A DNA stretch of 64,000 bases from the NCBI GenBank assembly GCA_026996605.1, contig JALWLE010000063.1, positions 62,001-126,000 on the forward strand, written 5' to 3'. Each line of letters opens with the position of its first letter. The stretch's first letter is position 1. Of the stretch, positions 63,031-64,000 are shown one piece after another. The DNA is from Flavobacteriales bacterium. Lineage in GTDB: Bacteria; Bacteroidota; Bacteroidia; Flavobacteriales; Flavobacteriaceae. The notes under the pieces are model-generated. The model did not search any database. It saw only the letters and a list, made by a program, of their open reading frames with translations, and was not told where the DNA came from. The position numbers and the translations under genes are program-made.

Positions 63031-63803
63031 GTGAAAAAACCGTCCTAAAAAAGAAGAAAGTCAAGACTATTTTAGTTTCACAGCCTGAACCGACTTCTGA
63101 AAATTCTCCTTATATTGCTTTGGCTCAAAATGAAAAGGTAAAAATTGATTTTCGCCCTTTTATTCATGTAGAAGGCGCTACGGCAAGAGATATCAGAAAA
63201 CAAAAAATTGCTTTACCCGATTATAATGCCATTATATTTACCAGTCGTAATGCGGTGGATCATTTTTTTCGTTTAGCCGAAGAAATGCGATACACGGTCC
63301 CCAACACCATGCGATATTATTGTCAATCGGAAGCAATTGCATTGTATCTGCAACGGTATATTGTTTATCGCAAACGTAAAATTTCTTATGGTAATAAAAC
63401 CATTAAAGATTTGGCTAATATCATCAGTAAAAACCCGGAAGGTAAATTTTTATTGCCTTCATCTGATAAGTTAAAACCGGAAATTCCTAAAGCTTTGAAT
63501 GAAATAGGAATCGATTGGCAATCTGCTACTTTCTTTAAAACTTGTATCAGCGACTTGTCTGACCTAAAAGATGTTTACTACGATATTTTAGTATTTTACA
63601 GTCCATCGGGAATAGAATCATTATACCATAACTTTCCCGATTTTGAACAAAATGACACACGGATTGCCGTTTACGGTAAATCGACCATAAAAGTAGCCGA
63701 AGAAAAAGGTTTGCGTATCGATATTATGGCGCCGACACCCGAAACCCCTTCAATGACCATGGCACTTCAAAAGTATATTAGGGAAGCCAATAAAGGAAGA
63801 TAA
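63027..63803 (+). CDS. hemD: Uroporphyrinogen-III synthase
   Basis: 258 residues from ATG 63027, chosen for the ATGA overlap with the previous stop and the basic flavobacterial N-terminus (EKTVLKKKKVKTILVSQPEP). HemD motifs are weak across bacteria but visible: YNAIIFTSRNAVDHFF, LLPSSDKLKPEIPKAL, DILVFYSPSGIESLY and RIAVYGKSTIKVAEEKGLRI. The enzyme closes hydroxymethylbilane with D-ring inversion to make uroporphyrinogen III for haem. Identity rests on these motifs and synteny. Confidence 0.88.
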   Translation: MSEKTVLKKKKVKTILVSQPEPTSENSPYIALAQNEKVKIDFRPFIHVEGATARDIRKQKIALPDYNAIIFTSRNAVDHFFRLAEEMRYTVPNTMRYYCQSEAIALYLQRYIVYRKRKISYGNKTIKDLANIISKNPEGKFLLPSSDKLKPEIPKALNEIGIDWQSATFFKTCISDLSDLKDVYYDILVFYSPSGIESLYHNFPDFEQNDTRIAVYGKSTIKVAEEKGLRIDIMAPTPETPSMTMALQKYIREANKGR

Positions 63804-63840
63804 TTTTTTGAGAAATTGAAAGATAAAACTGTGTTACAGA

Positions 63841-63933
63841 TGTCATTTCGACAGAGCGAAGCGACGAGAAATCTATTAGTCAGTTGAAAATAAGTAAATT
63901 AAAGCTAAGATTTCTCACTTCGTTCGAAATGAC
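63841..63933. repeat. GTCATTTCGA inverted-repeat element
   Basis: TGTCATTTCGACAGAGCGAA on the left and TTCGTTCGAAATGACA on the right form an inverted pair, with GAGAAATCT/AGATTTCTC nearer the centre. Single-arm relatives lie at 30521-30548 and 57121-57161. Confidence 0.75.
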
Positions 63934-63983
63934 ACTTACACTTTTATTTATGATTGTACATAATACAAAAACTTTCAACTAAT

Positions 63984-64000
63984 ATGAAAATCTACACCAA
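63984..64000 (+). CDS. Start of a truncated gene at the window edge
   Basis: ATG at 63984 followed by codons for K, I, Y and T, then the window ends. MKIYT begins many PduO-type cob(I)alamin adenosyltransferases (MKIYTKTGDKG), but five residues cannot establish identity. Confidence 0.3.

Overview
This window is a stretch of an AT-rich chromosome from the phylum Bacteroidota, almost certainly order Flavobacteriales. Several things point there. Five secreted proteins carry type A C-terminal sorting domains of the type IX secretion system (T9SS). There is an exosortase F module, a GIN-domain protein, a large Bacteroidota-type OstA protein, a DUF4271 protein next to hemD, and a FecR (DUF4974)/TonB receptor/ECF sigma cluster. 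The promoter in front of the tRNA genes matches the Bacteroidota consensus TTTG-N19-TAnnTTTG exactly. No rRNA, CRISPR array, prophage or complete insertion sequence was seen.

Layout. 1-7.3 kb: a truncated TPR hybrid histidine kinase (minus strand), a 1230-residue protein of YadA-head-like repeats ending in an S74 intramolecular chaperone, and a LamG-like T9SS cargo. 7.3-18.6 kb: two identical tRNA-Glu genes, rpsT, a multidomain T9SS adhesin, a pnuC-nadR-type NAD salvage pair, a leucine-rich-repeat T9SS cargo broken by one in-frame stop, acs, greA, rimO and another T9SS cargo. 18.6-23.9 kb: a repeat-built lipoprotein, then fecR, a TonB-dependent receptor and an ECF sigma factor. The lipoprotein and fecR share a precisely spaced bipartite upstream element, so they probably form one regulon. 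23.9-30.2 kb: DUF779 and aldehyde dehydrogenase, gpmI, a lipoprotein, a LolE-like permease and rbfA. 30.6-34.5 kb: a secreted unknown, a FadL-family outer-membrane protein and a low-complexity lipoprotein. 34.6-45.1 kb: proS, a DksA-like protein, lspA, an M28-like lipoprotein, phosphosugar mutase, an MsbA-like ABC exporter and priA. 45.1-52.5 kb: a miniature transposable element, a TPR membrane protein, nadK, two small genes, an M3 peptidase and xrtF with its partner. 53-64 kb: a GH25 T9SS lysozyme, a lipoprotein, an unusual MobA/ECF-transporter-like/THEP1 fusion, an EEP-family phosphatase/nuclease, kdsA, a GIN protein, an OstA protein, a DUF4271 protein, hemD and the first codons of a further gene.

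Themes. Much of the window serves the cell envelope: T9SS cargo, lipoproteins and LspA, LolE-like export, Kdo synthesis and LPS transport, exosortase F and a FadL porin. The intergenic gaps longer than 300 bp are mostly not empty. They hold dispersed hairpin and inverted-repeat families, including one clear 160-bp MITE with a CTAG target duplication that landed inside a palindromic repeat, and a second probable 297-bp element. The most unusual gene is the four-part fusion at 54669-56915. The most informative regulatory signal is the shared element before the lipoprotein and fecR genes.

All calls come from reading the sequence alone. Family names rest on motif recognition and no database search was run.
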